DNA from: Pseudoalteromonas phenolica
GTDB taxonomy: Bacteria; Pseudomonadota; Gammaproteobacteria; Enterobacterales; Alteromonadaceae
Length of the DNA stretch: 64,000 bases
Direction: 5' to 3'
Assembly (NCBI RefSeq): GCF_005886345.1
Contig: NZ_PNEC01000004.1
Location: 62,001-126,000, forward strand
Below the pieces are notes generated by a model. It made no database searches, had not been told where the DNA came from, and worked only from the letters and a program-made list of their open reading frames with translations. Position numbers and translations under genes: made by a program. Below are positions 17,225 through 31,278 of the stretch, piece by piece. Position 1 is the first letter of the stretch. Each line of letters starts with the position of its first letter.

Positions 17225-18325
17225 TTAATCGTTCACACCAGCTATATCACCTCTGCGAACAGGGTAGCCTAAGTGCATCCAGCCGAATATGCCTTCCCAC
17301 AATACGGCAGTGCGAGTATAACCTCGAGCGCGCAAACGATTGATTGTGTGATCCGCGGCTGCACGGGGACAAGAGCAATATGCGACAATTTGTACGTCTT
17401 TAGGAATACCCGCTACGGTTTCATCTAAATCGGCATAGTAAGGGAAGGGGATGGCCCCTTCGATATGTGCGGTTTGCCAAACAGAAGTGACTCGAGTGTC
17501 GAGTAGCACCATTTTCTTTTTGGCGTTCAGAGCATCATTGAGATCTTTTGACAGTACATACATACCATCTTTTAAGTCAAAATTAGGGTCGTCTCCGTGT
17601 TTATTGACAATATAATCTTTGGGTTCAGGCAGTGCCCTAAGCACCGGCTTTTCTTCTACTAACCCCATAGACTTACTGCGTAAGAATGCAGTTATATTGT
17701 CGATATCAGCAGCTGAAAGCGTATTTTTGAAAGCCTGCATAGGCGTCCCTTGTCGACCTTCTTGAATGGCGTAGCGAATAAACTCATCAGTATTATGTGC
17801 AAGTGCAGATTGGTTCATTAATGCTGGGCCTGTGATCCCTTCACCTTGCTTGCCATGACAGCTTGCGCAGGTTTCTTGGTAAACCTTTTCTCCTCGTTTA
17901 ATGTCACCTAGTACTGGATTTGTTGAGAACTTTAGACGGTCGTAACCTGCTTGTTCAAATAACCAATAAGTGAGGTTCCATGTTTCGGCTAGTGTCATAG
18001 GGCCGCCGACTTCATTTAAATATCCACCCATGGCAGTGCCTTCTCGGCCATATTGCATTGGTCTGAGGATCTGGTGGGCAACACCAGACTCCATTAAGCT
18101 TTTACTTCTAAGTGAAGGGGCGTGATCGTTTTTATGGCCTTCACGGTTTTCACCATGGCAAAGTGCGCAGTACTTTTGATAGTTGCTGGCTGCGACGCGA
18201 GACTGTTCAGCGGTAAGCTTTCGAGGAGGAGAGCGACGTTCACGTTCTTGGCTAAAGGCCATATTTGATAACAGCGTAATGGTTATAAGGGCGCTTGCTA
18301 ACAACCCGTTAGATATTTTAGACAT
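17225..18325 (-). CDS. Dihaem cytochrome c fused to a C-terminal rhodanese domain
   Basis: The chosen start gives 366 residues with a signal peptide (MSKISNGLLASALITITLLS). Two class I cytochrome c domains follow, with haem motifs CALCH (53-57) and CASCH (153-157) and likely axial Met in GTAMGG and GTPMQAF. From about residue 262 there is a rhodanese domain (MVLLDTR, HIEGAIPFPY, VAYCSCPRAAADHTINRLRARG) with C317 as candidate catalytic Cys. Such a protein could pass electrons from or to a sulfur substrate in the periplasm. The fusion is visible in one continuous frame. The partner and substrate are unknown. Confidence 0.88.
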   Translation of the reverse strand: MSKISNGLLASALITITLLSNMAFSQERERRSPPRKLTAEQSRVAASNYQKYCALCHGENREGHKNDHAPSLRSKSLMESGVAHQILRPMQYGREGTAMGGYLNEVGGPMTLAETWNLTYWLFEQAGYDRLKFSTNPVLGDIKRGEKVYQETCASCHGKQGEGITGPALMNQSALAHNTDEFIRYAIQEGRQGTPMQAFKNTLSAADIDNITAFLRSKSMGLVEEKPVLRALPEPKDYIVNKHGDDPNFDLKDGMYVLSKDLNDALNAKKKMVLLDTRVTSVWQTAHIEGAIPFPYYADLDETVAGIPKDVQIVAYCSCPRAAADHTINRLRARGYTRTAVLWEGIFGWMHLGYPVRRGDIAGVND

Positions 18326-18488
18326 AGCCAACCTTGCAGAGTAATGACGGTCTTTCGAGCATAAAGCCTGATAAAAATGATTGCTAGCCAAATACAAATC
18401 TCGTAACAATTTGCTTTGTTCATGATTTTTTATGGCGCGAGGTCAGATCCTGTCTATACTGAGATTAGCAATGAGTAAGGAGCGTCAA

Positions 18489-18734
18489 ATGAAACAACAA
18501 AACTTAGCTATTTTAGTAACTTGTTTGGCTGCGGGCTTATTTGCTTGTTCTCAAGCTGAACTTGTATCTGTCAGTGAATGTGACAAAGTAGTTGCTCATG
18601 CTCAAACCATTCTTAAAGAAAACGCGCCAAGTAAAGCGGATATGCTAAAGCAATGTAAAGCAGCCACAGACGAAGCAAGAGGGTGTGTTTTAGCCTCAGA
18701 TAAGCCAATGAAATTATTAAAATGTGACTTTTAA
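18489..18734 (+). CDS. Small cysteine-containing lipoprotein
   Basis: The ATG used is preceded by AAGGAG at a good spacing; the frame also opens 57 bases upstream without a site. The 81-residue product has a lipobox LFAC and four further cysteines (SECDK, LKQCKAA, RGCVL, LKCDF) that could form two disulfides. No known family was recognised. A strong terminator follows, so it is probably a single-gene transcript, divergent from the cytochrome-rhodanese gene. Confidence 0.65.
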   Translation: MKQQNLAILVTCLAAGLFACSQAELVSVSECDKVVAHAQTILKENAPSKADMLKQCKAATDEARGCVLASDKPMKLLKCDF

Positions 18735-18758
18735 GCCATATTTTTACTCTGCCCAGGG

Positions 18759-18792
18759 CCACCTTGCAAGTTGTCTCGCAAGGTGGTTTTTT
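18759..18792 (+). terminator. Rho-independent terminator after the small lipoprotein gene
   Basis: CCACCTTGC and GCAAGGTGG form a perfect nine-base stem with a 10-base loop, followed by six T. Confidence 0.9.
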
Positions 18793-18816
18793 ATGAATCT
18801 ATCGCTTTTAGCTGGC

Positions 18817-19218
18817 TTATTCACTTGTATCATCACTGTCTAGAACATTGAATACTCCAAATGCCTCTAACCCTTCGAAGAGTAGGTACAACCCCCAACC
18901 AAGAAATACCCACCAAACCCAGCTATGATTTTGTGTTGACGTAATATTAATGACGATTAATGAAAACATGACCACAACAAAATATATCAAATGTGAAATA
19001 AATGCTTTTTGCGATTGGGACCAATTATAGATAGGTGTATCTGGCTGAGTTAGTTGTATCACTTCAACGCCTAGTGCATCAGCCAGTGCTTTTAAAGTTG
19101 TGAGATTGGCCGTTTTGCCGTTTTCTATTCGTTGTAGAGTTCGAACGCTGATATTGCTTTGCTCAGATAACACTTCTTGCGACCAACCTTTTTGAATACG
19201 TAATTGCTTTAAAGACAT
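18817..19218 (-). CDS. XRE-family regulator with a C-terminal two-helix membrane domain
   Basis: The 133-residue protein has an N-terminal helix-turn-helix (LRIQKGWSQEVLSEQSNISVRTLQRIENG, about residues 6-34) typical of the Cro/C1 family. From about residue 70 it has two hydrophobic helices separated by NHSWVWW, as in the 2TM domain. The DNA-binding domain would therefore be tethered to the inner membrane. The target is unknown; no obvious partner lies next to it. Confidence 0.85.
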   Translation of the reverse strand: MSLKQLRIQKGWSQEVLSEQSNISVRTLQRIENGKTANLTTLKALADALGVEVIQLTQPDTPIYNWSQSQKAFISHLIYFVVVMFSLIVINITSTQNHSWVWWVFLGWGLYLLFEGLEAFGVFNVLDSDDTSE

Positions 19219-19352
19219 ACAGTAACCTCAGATATTCCGTGAGTACCCAATTTAAAACAAGTTTAAGGGTAAAAGCCACGTCATTGACCAGACAAGTCTA
19301 TGAAATCTGTATAAGTAAGATTATTTAAGTAAGAAAAGTTAAGTCTTTATTG

Positions 19353-19748
19353 TTAATGGTATTGCTCCGATCGTTCGATGATTTCAATTTCATAACCATC
19401 TGGATCAGTAATAAAGAAGAACTTAGCAACTAGCTCATCATCATTGTAAAACGACTTTACTGGGCGAGGACGATAACCTAATTGAGCGGCTTTTTGATGA
19501 AGAGACTCGATATTTTGTGCACTAAATGCCAAGTGACCATAGCCATCGCCAAGAATATAAGGTTGCGTTTTATCATGATTAACTGTGAGTTCAAGTTCAA
19601 AGTCACTCTCATCATTGCCTAAATAATGTAAGTCAAATCCTTTAAAATTTAAGCTTCGTTTTACTTCTAAGTTGAGTATATCTTGATAGAATTGCGTCGA
19701 TTTTTCTGCATTCATGACTCGTATCATACTGTGGATCATTTTTGCCAT
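19353..19748 (-). CDS. Glyoxalase I-like VOC-family protein
   Basis: The 131-residue protein has the glyoxalase I layout: SMIRVMNAEKSTQFYQDIL at the start, DFELELTVNHD, GDGYGHLAFS and DPDGYEIEIIER. Candidate metal ligands are H6, the Glu of FELEL, the His of YGHLAF and the Glu of YEIEII, as in GloA. GloA converts the glutathione hemithioacetal of methylglyoxal to S-lactoylglutathione. The match in motif order and length is good, but other VOC reactions remain possible. It is divergent from the ribbon-helix-helix gene with only 20 bases between start codons. Confidence 0.8.
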   Translation of the reverse strand: MAKMIHSMIRVMNAEKSTQFYQDILNLEVKRSLNFKGFDLHYLGNDESDFELELTVNHDKTQPYILGDGYGHLAFSAQNIESLHQKAAQLGYRPRPVKSFYNDDELVAKFFFITDPDGYEIEIIERSEQYH

Positions 19749-19768
19749 ATTAAGGGGCCTCTTTCATT

Positions 19769-20032
19769 ATGTGTGAACTCTACTCATCTCAGCCGCAAGA
19801 CTTGTATGAAACAACTAAGCGCTCAGTTCGCATTCAAGGAGTTGTTACCAGTATTTCTTTAGAAAATCAGGTGTGGCAGTTACTAGAGCAGATAGCGAGT
19901 ACTGAAAACCGATCTGTGGCAGATTTTATTTCAACCCTTTATCAAGAAGTGATTGAACGCCATGGTAGTGTGAAGAACCTAGCTTCAATGCTGCGAGTTA
20001 CCTGTTTGACTTATGCGCTTAATAATAAATAA
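19769..20032 (+). CDS. Ribbon-helix-helix domain protein
   Basis: The 87-residue protein carries RIQGVVTSISLENQVWQLLEQIASTENRSVADFISTLYQE, a beta strand plus two helices typical of the ribbon-helix-helix fold, and ends with a conserved SMLRVTCLTYAL segment seen in a bacterial RHH family of unknown function. It may bind DNA as a dimer. Its start lies 20 bases from that of the glyoxalase-like gene, so the two promoters must overlap. No toxin gene is adjacent. Confidence 0.75.
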   Translation: MCELYSSQPQDLYETTKRSVRIQGVVTSISLENQVWQLLEQIASTENRSVADFISTLYQEVIERHGSVKNLASMLRVTCLTYALNNK

Positions 20033-20285
20033 ACTACCAGCGCAGTAGGTAGTACTCGAATACTACATCGCTATTTTATGTATGAATTGATCTAAATTAA
20101 CGGTTTGTTCATCTTGCTCGCCCTATTTTTAATCTGCTTATAAAAAGTAATCACTAACTTGTTCAGGAATGACCAGAAACTTGAATAAAAGTAATACTAA
20201 ATAATTGTGTGCAATATTCTATCTAATTCTAAGGTTTGGTTTTTTTGTAAATACTAAGGCATAAAGGTGGGTAAGCGCATAGCGG

Positions 20286-21020
20286 TTGTTATCCTTACAA
20301 GTTGTTTCCTTAGTTGCATGTGGTGGTGGCAATGAAGCAAACACGAGTAAGGATACATCAATATCAACCCCCTCAAATCAACCAGTTACTGATAGTGGTA
20401 ATGAAACGGGAAAAGATACAAGTAGTGAAGGCGTCAATAATGACACCAATAACGACAGTAATACCGACACAGAACAAAACCAAGGTGACGATAATTTAGC
20501 CTCAGACGAAGATAATCAAGGCCCGGTTATCAGCGTGCTTACACCTTCTGAGGTTAAGCATGGTCAAAGTATAGAGTTAACAGCCAGTGCCACTGACCCC
20601 GGAGGTGGTCCTCTTAGTTATGTATGGCAACAACTTTCTGGGCAGCCTGTCACTTTGTCTGCAGAGCAGTCTCTTTCTTTTATCATTCCTGAAGCAAATA
20701 GTGGCTACGATGAGGTTTATCGCTTTTCACTAACCGTCAGTGATGAGTTTGGTGCGCAATCCAAGCAAGAGTTTGAGTTTGTTGCGAAAACTTTAATGGA
20801 TACAGTGCAAGCCTCACGGCTACTTCATCAAGCTGGGATTGGTCCTACTTACTCAGAGATTCTTGCTGCAGAGGGTATGAGTGCCCAAGACTGGATTGAA
20901 GCTCAAATTCAGTTACCCATAACTTATCATGTCGATTATCTAGAAAATTATCTTGACAGAGATTACCCAAGGCAGATAAATCGTATTGACACAGCATCTC
21001 AACGGGCCCAGAGACACTAG
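20286..21020 (+). pseudogene. Truncated DUF1800-family lipoprotein (5' remnant)
   Basis: The frame reads SLVACGGG, a Ser/Thr/Asp/Asn-rich linker, a PKD/cadherin-like beta domain (VISVLTPSEVKHGQSIELTA to FEFVAK), then the start of a DUF1800 domain (VQASRLLHQAGIGPTYSEI to RQINRID). DUF1800 proteins normally continue for several hundred residues. Here the frame runs out after 30 more bases at a TAG, and the DNA turns into a DUF1501 gene end. The only in-frame start is a TTG that gives a short signal. A better signal start (GTG at 20270, VGKRIAVVILTSCFL) is in another frame, hinting at a second frameshift. Confidence 0.75.
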
Positions 21021-21162
21021 AGGTGGTCGACTTATTCCCGAAGTTGCCAACGAACAATATTTCGCAACCTTAGCAAAATGGTTTGACGTGCCAGATTCTG
21101 AGTTGGTGGATATTTTTCCAAACTTAGCGAACTTTAATCAGCACACGCTGAATTTCATTTAA
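20992..21162 (+). pseudogene. C-terminal remnant of a DUF1501-family gene
   Basis: In the frame one base from that of the DUF1800 remnant, the DNA encodes LNGPRDTRGGRLIPEVANE, then YFATLAKWFDV, DSELVDIFPNLANF and a TAA stop. This is the characteristic C-terminus of DUF1501 proteins, which are usually encoded directly downstream of a DUF1800 gene. Only about 55 codons remain. The junction with the DUF1800 frame lies at about 20991, so a single internal deletion of the two-gene unit explains both remnants. Confidence 0.7.
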
Positions 21163-21266
21163 AATCACTAGCTGAGATTTTCTAAAAGCTATTGTCTCAA
21201 TGACTGTGGCTTTTTGTTTTTGTGTATTCATGGTTTACTAAGCGAAAATAATAATGTGGTTTTCTG

Positions 21267-22115
21267 ATGTCTTATTTAGCCTTTGTAACCTGTTTATGGG
21301 CGTTTTCTTTTAGCTTAATTGGCGTGTATTTGGCAGGACAAGTCGATGCTTGGTTTAGCGCTTTTAGCCGAGTTGCACTGGCGACTTGCGTGTTTATCCC
21401 TTTTTTAATCCGCTCACATACTCCTAAAGATCTTATTCTTAAATTAATGGCCATCGGTGGTGTGCAGCTCGGTTTAATGTACGGGTTTTACTATCACTCG
21501 TTTTTGTTTTTGAGTGTGCCGGAGGTGTTACTGTTTACTGTGATGACGCCGGTTTATATCACTTTACTCAATGATGTGCTTGATAGGCAGTTTAACGGCA
21601 AATATCTACTGGTTGCGGTGATAGCCGTAATAGGTGCGGTTGCTATTCGTTATGAAAATCTTGATGGTGAGTTCTTATTTGGCTTGTTGCTTGTACAAGG
21701 CGCTAACCTTTGTTTCGCAACTGGGCAAGTGACTTATAAGCGTTTAATGCAAGACAGTGCACTCGATCATAAAACCGTGTTTGGCTGGTTTTTTGTCGGA
21801 GCATTAGTCGTATCTTTGCTGTTCTTTTTGTTGTTCGGCAATACAGACAAGCTACCAACGACTAGCACTCAGTGGGGCATATTAATTTACCTTGGTTTGG
21901 TGGCCTCTGGCTTTGGTTATTTTGCGTGGAATAAAGGTGCAACCTTAGTGGATGTAGGTGCACTTGCAGTGATGAATAACGTACTTATTCCCGCGGGTAT
22001 ACTGGTTAATTTGGTTATTTGGAACCGAGATGCCGATTTAATCAGGCTTGCGATAGGGGGAGGTATTATCCTTCTCGCACTTTGGATTAACCAAAAGTTT
22101 GTTACAGGTCGCTAG
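21267..22115 (+). CDS. EamA/DMT-family transporter
   Basis: The 282-residue protein has about ten hydrophobic segments arranged as two EamA repeats (LAFVTCLWAFSFSLIGVYLA at the start, LCFATGQVTYKRLM opening the second half). The family exports amino acids or other small metabolites, and some members import carboxylates or amines. The substrate cannot be told from sequence. It is separated from the deletion scar by a short AT-rich gap. Confidence 0.85.
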   Translation: MSYLAFVTCLWAFSFSLIGVYLAGQVDAWFSAFSRVALATCVFIPFLIRSHTPKDLILKLMAIGGVQLGLMYGFYYHSFLFLSVPEVLLFTVMTPVYITLLNDVLDRQFNGKYLLVAVIAVIGAVAIRYENLDGEFLFGLLLVQGANLCFATGQVTYKRLMQDSALDHKTVFGWFFVGALVVSLLFFLLFGNTDKLPTTSTQWGILIYLGLVASGFGYFAWNKGATLVDVGALAVMNNVLIPAGILVNLVIWNRDADLIRLAIGGGIILLALWINQKFVTGR

Positions 22116-22291
22116 GCGCCCTGAGGTATATTGCGTAAAATTGCTGTTGACTTAGAGTCTATATATTTCTTGTTTTCTTCATTGCAATGGCTATTAAACA
22201 ATGGTTAATTACAAGAACTAATGACTGTTATGTCTTAATAAAGCACGCTCGTATAAACTTGAATAATTTACAGTCAATAATAAATATAATT

Positions 22292-23365
22292 ATGAGTGCA
22301 TCAAAGCTAGAAATTGAAAAATTAGAAGTTAAATTAAATAAACAAAATGCTTTTCTGGCGGCGCTAGGTGGCGCGTTTTGGACTATGCCAATTTTATTTG
22401 CGTGGTTCTTTGTTTTTCAAAACTTCCCTAAATTTGCGCCTCTTATGTTGGTGCTATCAGGCATCTTGATTGGTATTGCCGTTCGATTACACGGCCGAGG
22501 TTATGCAAAACGATTTTCTGTAGTCGCTTTTACTCTGCATCTTTCTACTGTTTTAATTGCGGTTGATTTTGGCATTTTGCTTGAAGGAAAACTTTGGGCA
22601 ATTATTTTATTTGGGTTGTACTTTATTGGGGCTTGGAGTGCGGTTTTCTTTGCCAAAACAAAAGTGCCGTTTGCAGAACACAGAGCTTACTTTGAATTAA
22701 TGGAAAAGACTCAACATGTGAGTTTGAAAAAGTGGTGTAATCGTTGGTTTGTGGTTATGCCGAGCTTTTTGATTTCAATGCTGTCAATTCATGCAATGAC
22801 TACCCTTATGTTAGTTTTTGTGATTGAAGGGCAAGCCTTACAAGCAGAAATAGTTCAAGCAAATAAGCAGAGAATAGCTCAGCAAAATAAAGAAATTGAT
22901 GTGACTCCTCGTAACTTAAAAACACTTACAGTGAAACAGTCATTACTATATGCTCATGCATATTTTAATGGCCATAGATTCACTGAATCAGGCCGTTATG
23001 AACATGATTTTCCAACATCTGAATATAAATCGAAAACGATATTAAAGTATTTGGCACATCAGGAAAATAATTCAAGGGCGCTATTTGTCTTAGGAGTAGT
23101 AGACAAAAATAAAGTCATGATAGATAAAGCCGCTGAACTTGGTGATAGTTACGCTAAGCTATATTCAATTTTAGATTTTGGTTGTAATGGTGATCCGTTA
23201 AAGGTTATGCCATTGCTTAATGGTTTATATTCAGTGACAAAAGAGCAAGCGATTAAATCTGAGATCAATACCATTCATGGAGATGGCTTTTCATCAATTT
23301 GTGAGGAATTAAGCTCAGGTAGCTTTGAATATAGCTTTGTAAGAGATTACAAAGCAGTACTTTAA
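22292..23365 (+). CDS. Unrecognised membrane protein with Sel1-like C-terminal region
   Basis: I do not recognise the family. The start is uncertain: the ATG used opens with SASKLEIEKLEVKLNKQN, and another lies 105 bases upstream; neither has a clear ribosome site. About five hydrophobic segments follow (for example AFWTMPILFAWFFVF, LMLVLSGILIGIAV, LWAIILFGLYFIGAW). A charged region of about 160 residues contains NKVMIDKAAELGDSYAKLYS, which resembles one Sel1-like helix pair. A perfect bidirectional hairpin terminator follows. Confidence 0.6.
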   Translation: MSASKLEIEKLEVKLNKQNAFLAALGGAFWTMPILFAWFFVFQNFPKFAPLMLVLSGILIGIAVRLHGRGYAKRFSVVAFTLHLSTVLIAVDFGILLEGKLWAIILFGLYFIGAWSAVFFAKTKVPFAEHRAYFELMEKTQHVSLKKWCNRWFVVMPSFLISMLSIHAMTTLMLVFVIEGQALQAEIVQANKQRIAQQNKEIDVTPRNLKTLTVKQSLLYAHAYFNGHRFTESGRYEHDFPTSEYKSKTILKYLAHQENNSRALFVLGVVDKNKVMIDKAAELGDSYAKLYSILDFGCNGDPLKVMPLLNGLYSVTKEQAIKSEINTIHGDGFSSICEELSSGSFEYSFVRDYKAVL

Positions 23366-23370
23366 ATTGT

Positions 23371-23398
23371 AAAAATGGCGCTATTAAGCGCCATTTTT
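23371..23398. terminator. Bidirectional Rho-independent terminator
   Basis: AAAAATGGCGCT and its complement AGCGCCATTTTT form a perfect 12-base stem with an ATTA loop. The A and T tracts let it serve both convergent genes. Confidence 0.9.
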
Positions 23399-23402
23399 CA
23401 TT

Positions 23403-28973
<5,571 letters not shown>

Positions 28974-29060
28974 TTAAATACAATATACAATTGTTTTTTA
29001 TAGTTCTTCCCAAAGGCTTTATGTTGCTCTGTTTTTGCTAGCTAGCCTTTAGCTTAAACC

Positions 29061-30113
29061 TTAATTTTGCCGCTCAACTTGATTTTTATTTAGGCTCTGT
29101 TTTGCAGCCGCTGTTGGCGTGAATGCAGTTGATTGTCGCTCGACTAATGTTGGCTGATAGCTATGCGAATGTGCTGTTTTATCTATCTGAGTATGCTTAT
29201 TAATGGCCAATAGTGCAGCATGTTTGGCGATGGCTTCGACAGGATAATGCAAGGTGGTGAGTTTTGGTCTGCTGTAATGAGCAAGGTAAATGTCATCAAA
29301 GCCAATCACCGAAATATCGTCTGGCACTTTAAAGCCCGCTTCTTCTAACGCTGAAATTGCACCAATTGCCATGGCATCGTTGTAGGCGAAAAGTGCCGTA
29401 AAAATTTGCTGATTTTTGAGTAAGGTATTTACTGCCAGCTCGCCACCGAGCTGATCTGGTGTGCCATAAGTAACTTGCTCTTCAATTAATGCAAGTGCTT
29501 GCTTACCTAAAGCCGTTTTGAACCCCGACAGCCTGTGTTTGGGATCTTCAATCGGCAGCTCACTCATAATGCTCGCAAAACGGCTGTGGCCTAAGGCGAG
29601 TAGGTGCTCAGCGGCCAATTGGCCACCAAGTTCATCATCTAGGTAAATACAGTTTTCGGCTATTTCCGGAATATTTCGTGCCACCACGACCACGTTTGAA
29701 TAGCGTTGTACGATATCGATTAATACGCTGTTGGCTAAATGCGTACAGTACAAAATAATGCCATCACAACGGCGTTGTAATAATGAGTCAATGGCTTGTT
29801 GTTCTGAATCGCTACTGTTTTGGGCGGTGCATAAAAGTACTTGGCTTTGATGCTGACGGGCTATGCTATCAACGCCTTTTGCTAAGCAAGCAAAAAATGG
29901 GTCGCTGATGTCGGGCACCACTAAGCCGAGTGTGGCAGTCTTTTGTGTGGAGAGAGCACGCGCATTGACGTTTACCTGATAACCTAAGGTTTTCATCACC
30001 GCGAGTACATGCTCGCGGGTTTTATCTCTTACTTTGTCATCTTGGTTTATCACGCGAGACACGGTGGCAATAGATACCTTGGCTTCTCGGGCAACGTCTT
30101 TAATGGTGGCCAT
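29061..30113 (-). CDS. galR: LacI/GalR-family repressor of the galactose locus
   Basis: The 350-residue protein starts with ATIKDVAREAKVSIATVSRVIN, the LacI-type helix-turn-helix and hinge, then a sugar-binding domain (LGLVVPDISDPFFACLAKGV, VIGFDDIYLAHYSRPKLTT). An operator of the GalR type (TGTAACCGTTTACA) lies about 80 bases upstream, next to the galT start. The protein probably represses both arms and is relieved by galactose or a galactoside. The effector is inference from gene context. Confidence 0.9.
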   Translation of the reverse strand: MATIKDVAREAKVSIATVSRVINQDDKVRDKTREHVLAVMKTLGYQVNVNARALSTQKTATLGLVVPDISDPFFACLAKGVDSIARQHQSQVLLCTAQNSSDSEQQAIDSLLQRRCDGIILYCTHLANSVLIDIVQRYSNVVVVARNIPEIAENCIYLDDELGGQLAAEHLLALGHSRFASIMSELPIEDPKHRLSGFKTALGKQALALIEEQVTYGTPDQLGGELAVNTLLKNQQIFTALFAYNDAMAIGAISALEEAGFKVPDDISVIGFDDIYLAHYSRPKLTTLHYPVEAIAKHAALLAINKHTQIDKTAHSHSYQPTLVERQSTAFTPTAAAKQSLNKNQVERQN

Positions 30114-30167
30114 GTTTTCGCTTAAAAAAGGCTTAATTCTGAGCGATGGTAGCAGAGTGATTTTTTT

Positions 30168-30181
30168 ATGTAAATTTACTT
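30168..30181. promoter_or_regulatory. Possible second operator half-pair
   Basis: ATGTAAATTTACTT contains the perfect palindrome GTAAATTTAC. It lacks the central CG of the LacI-family consensus, so it is a weaker candidate site than the one 20 bases to the right. Confidence 0.3.
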
Positions 30182-30190
30182 GCTAAAAAA

Positions 30191-30208
30191 AATGTAACCG
30201 TTTACATT
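30191..30208. promoter_or_regulatory. GalR-type operator between galR and galT
   Basis: AATGTAACCGTTTACATT is a near-perfect palindrome with the central CG that LacI-family repressors contact. It lies between the divergent galR-lacZ-ygjK and galT-galK-sglT-galM units and can control both. Confidence 0.75.
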
Positions 30209-30241
30209 TTTTTGTATACATTATCCTTTTGTGGTTTAAGC

Positions 30242-31276
30242 ATGACATTTGATGCAACAGAGCACCCCCATAGGCGGTTAAATCCGCTCACCAATGAGTG
30301 GGTGTTGGTATCGCCCCATAGAGCCAAACGGCCATGGCAGGGGCAAACAGAAAAACAGTCAGTATTAGCAACTGCGTTGTATGATGAAAGTTGTTATTTG
30401 TGTGCTGGTAATACACGTATTAATGGGGAGCAAAACCCTAATTACAGCCATACCTTTGTATTTAACAATGATTTTGCGGCACTACAAAGTGAACTGCCAG
30501 TTCATCACTGCGACGACCCATTATTTACCATTCGGTCTGAGCAAGGTGAAAGCCGTGTTATTTGTTTTTCACCAGATCACAGCAAGACATTGGCGCAGCT
30601 TTCGGTTGAGCAAATTCATAAAGTGGTGCAAACCTGGCAGTCGCAATATAGCGAACTCGGTGGCACCTACCAGTGGGTGCAGGTGTTTGAAAACAAAGGT
30701 GCGATGATGGGATGCTCAAACCCGCACCCTCACGGACAAGTTTGGGCGCAGCAGTCTTTACCGACCTTGGTTGAAAAAAAGCAGCAAGCGCAAACTCAGT
30801 ATTTTACAGAGCGAGGCGGGAATTTACTCGCAGATTATGTGGCCAGAGAAATTCAGCAACAAACACGAATTGTCGCTATTAATGATGATTGGCTGGTGGT
30901 GGTGCCATTTTGGGCGGCATGGCCGTTTGAAACCCTATTGTTACCGCGCTTTTCGGTTCGGCGTATGACGCAACTTACTAAGTCGCAAGGACTGAGTCTA
31001 GCGGCTATTTTGTCTGAATTGACCATTAAATATGACAACTTGTTTGAATGCGCGTTCGCTTACTCAATGGGCTGGCATGGTGCGCCATTTGATGGACAAG
31101 AGCATCCTGAGTGGACATTACACGCGAGCTTTTTTCCGCCTTTGCTTCGCTCAGCCAGTGTTCGCAAGTTTATGGTGGGCTATGAAATGTTAGCAGAGCC
31201 ACAGCGAGATTTAACCCCAGAGCAAGCCGCTGAACGATTACGTTCTCAGCCTTTAACGCATTACAGCGAGAAATAA
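30242..31276 (+). CDS. galT: Galactose-1-phosphate uridylyltransferase
   Basis: The 344-residue protein has [20 protein letters not shown] at its start, the zinc-binding CYLC pair, and the active-site HPHGQ in [14 protein letters not shown]. GalT exchanges UDP-glucose and galactose-1-phosphate for UDP-galactose and glucose-1-phosphate in the Leloir pathway. The ATG used gives the family N-terminus; an earlier start (30212) would overlap the operator region. It begins the galT-galK-symporter-galM unit, with two bases between its stop and galK. Confidence 0.95.
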   Translation: MTFDATEHPHRRLNPLTNEWVLVSPHRAKRPWQGQTEKQSVLATALYDESCYLCAGNTRINGEQNPNYSHTFVFNNDFAALQSELPVHHCDDPLFTIRSEQGESRVICFSPDHSKTLAQLSVEQIHKVVQTWQSQYSELGGTYQWVQVFENKGAMMGCSNPHPHGQVWAQQSLPTLVEKKQQAQTQYFTERGGNLLADYVAREIQQQTRIVAINDDWLVVVPFWAAWPFETLLLPRFSVRRMTQLTKSQGLSLAAILSELTIKYDNLFECAFAYSMGWHGAPFDGQEHPEWTLHASFFPPLLRSASVRKFMVGYEMLAEPQRDLTPEQAAERLRSQPLTHYSEK

Positions 31277-31278
31277 TA

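Noticed and set aside
19769..20032. Ribbon-helix-helix gene as an antitoxin
   Set aside because: The adjacent frames are a glyoxalase-like gene and the DUF1800 remnant; no small toxin-like gene is next to it.
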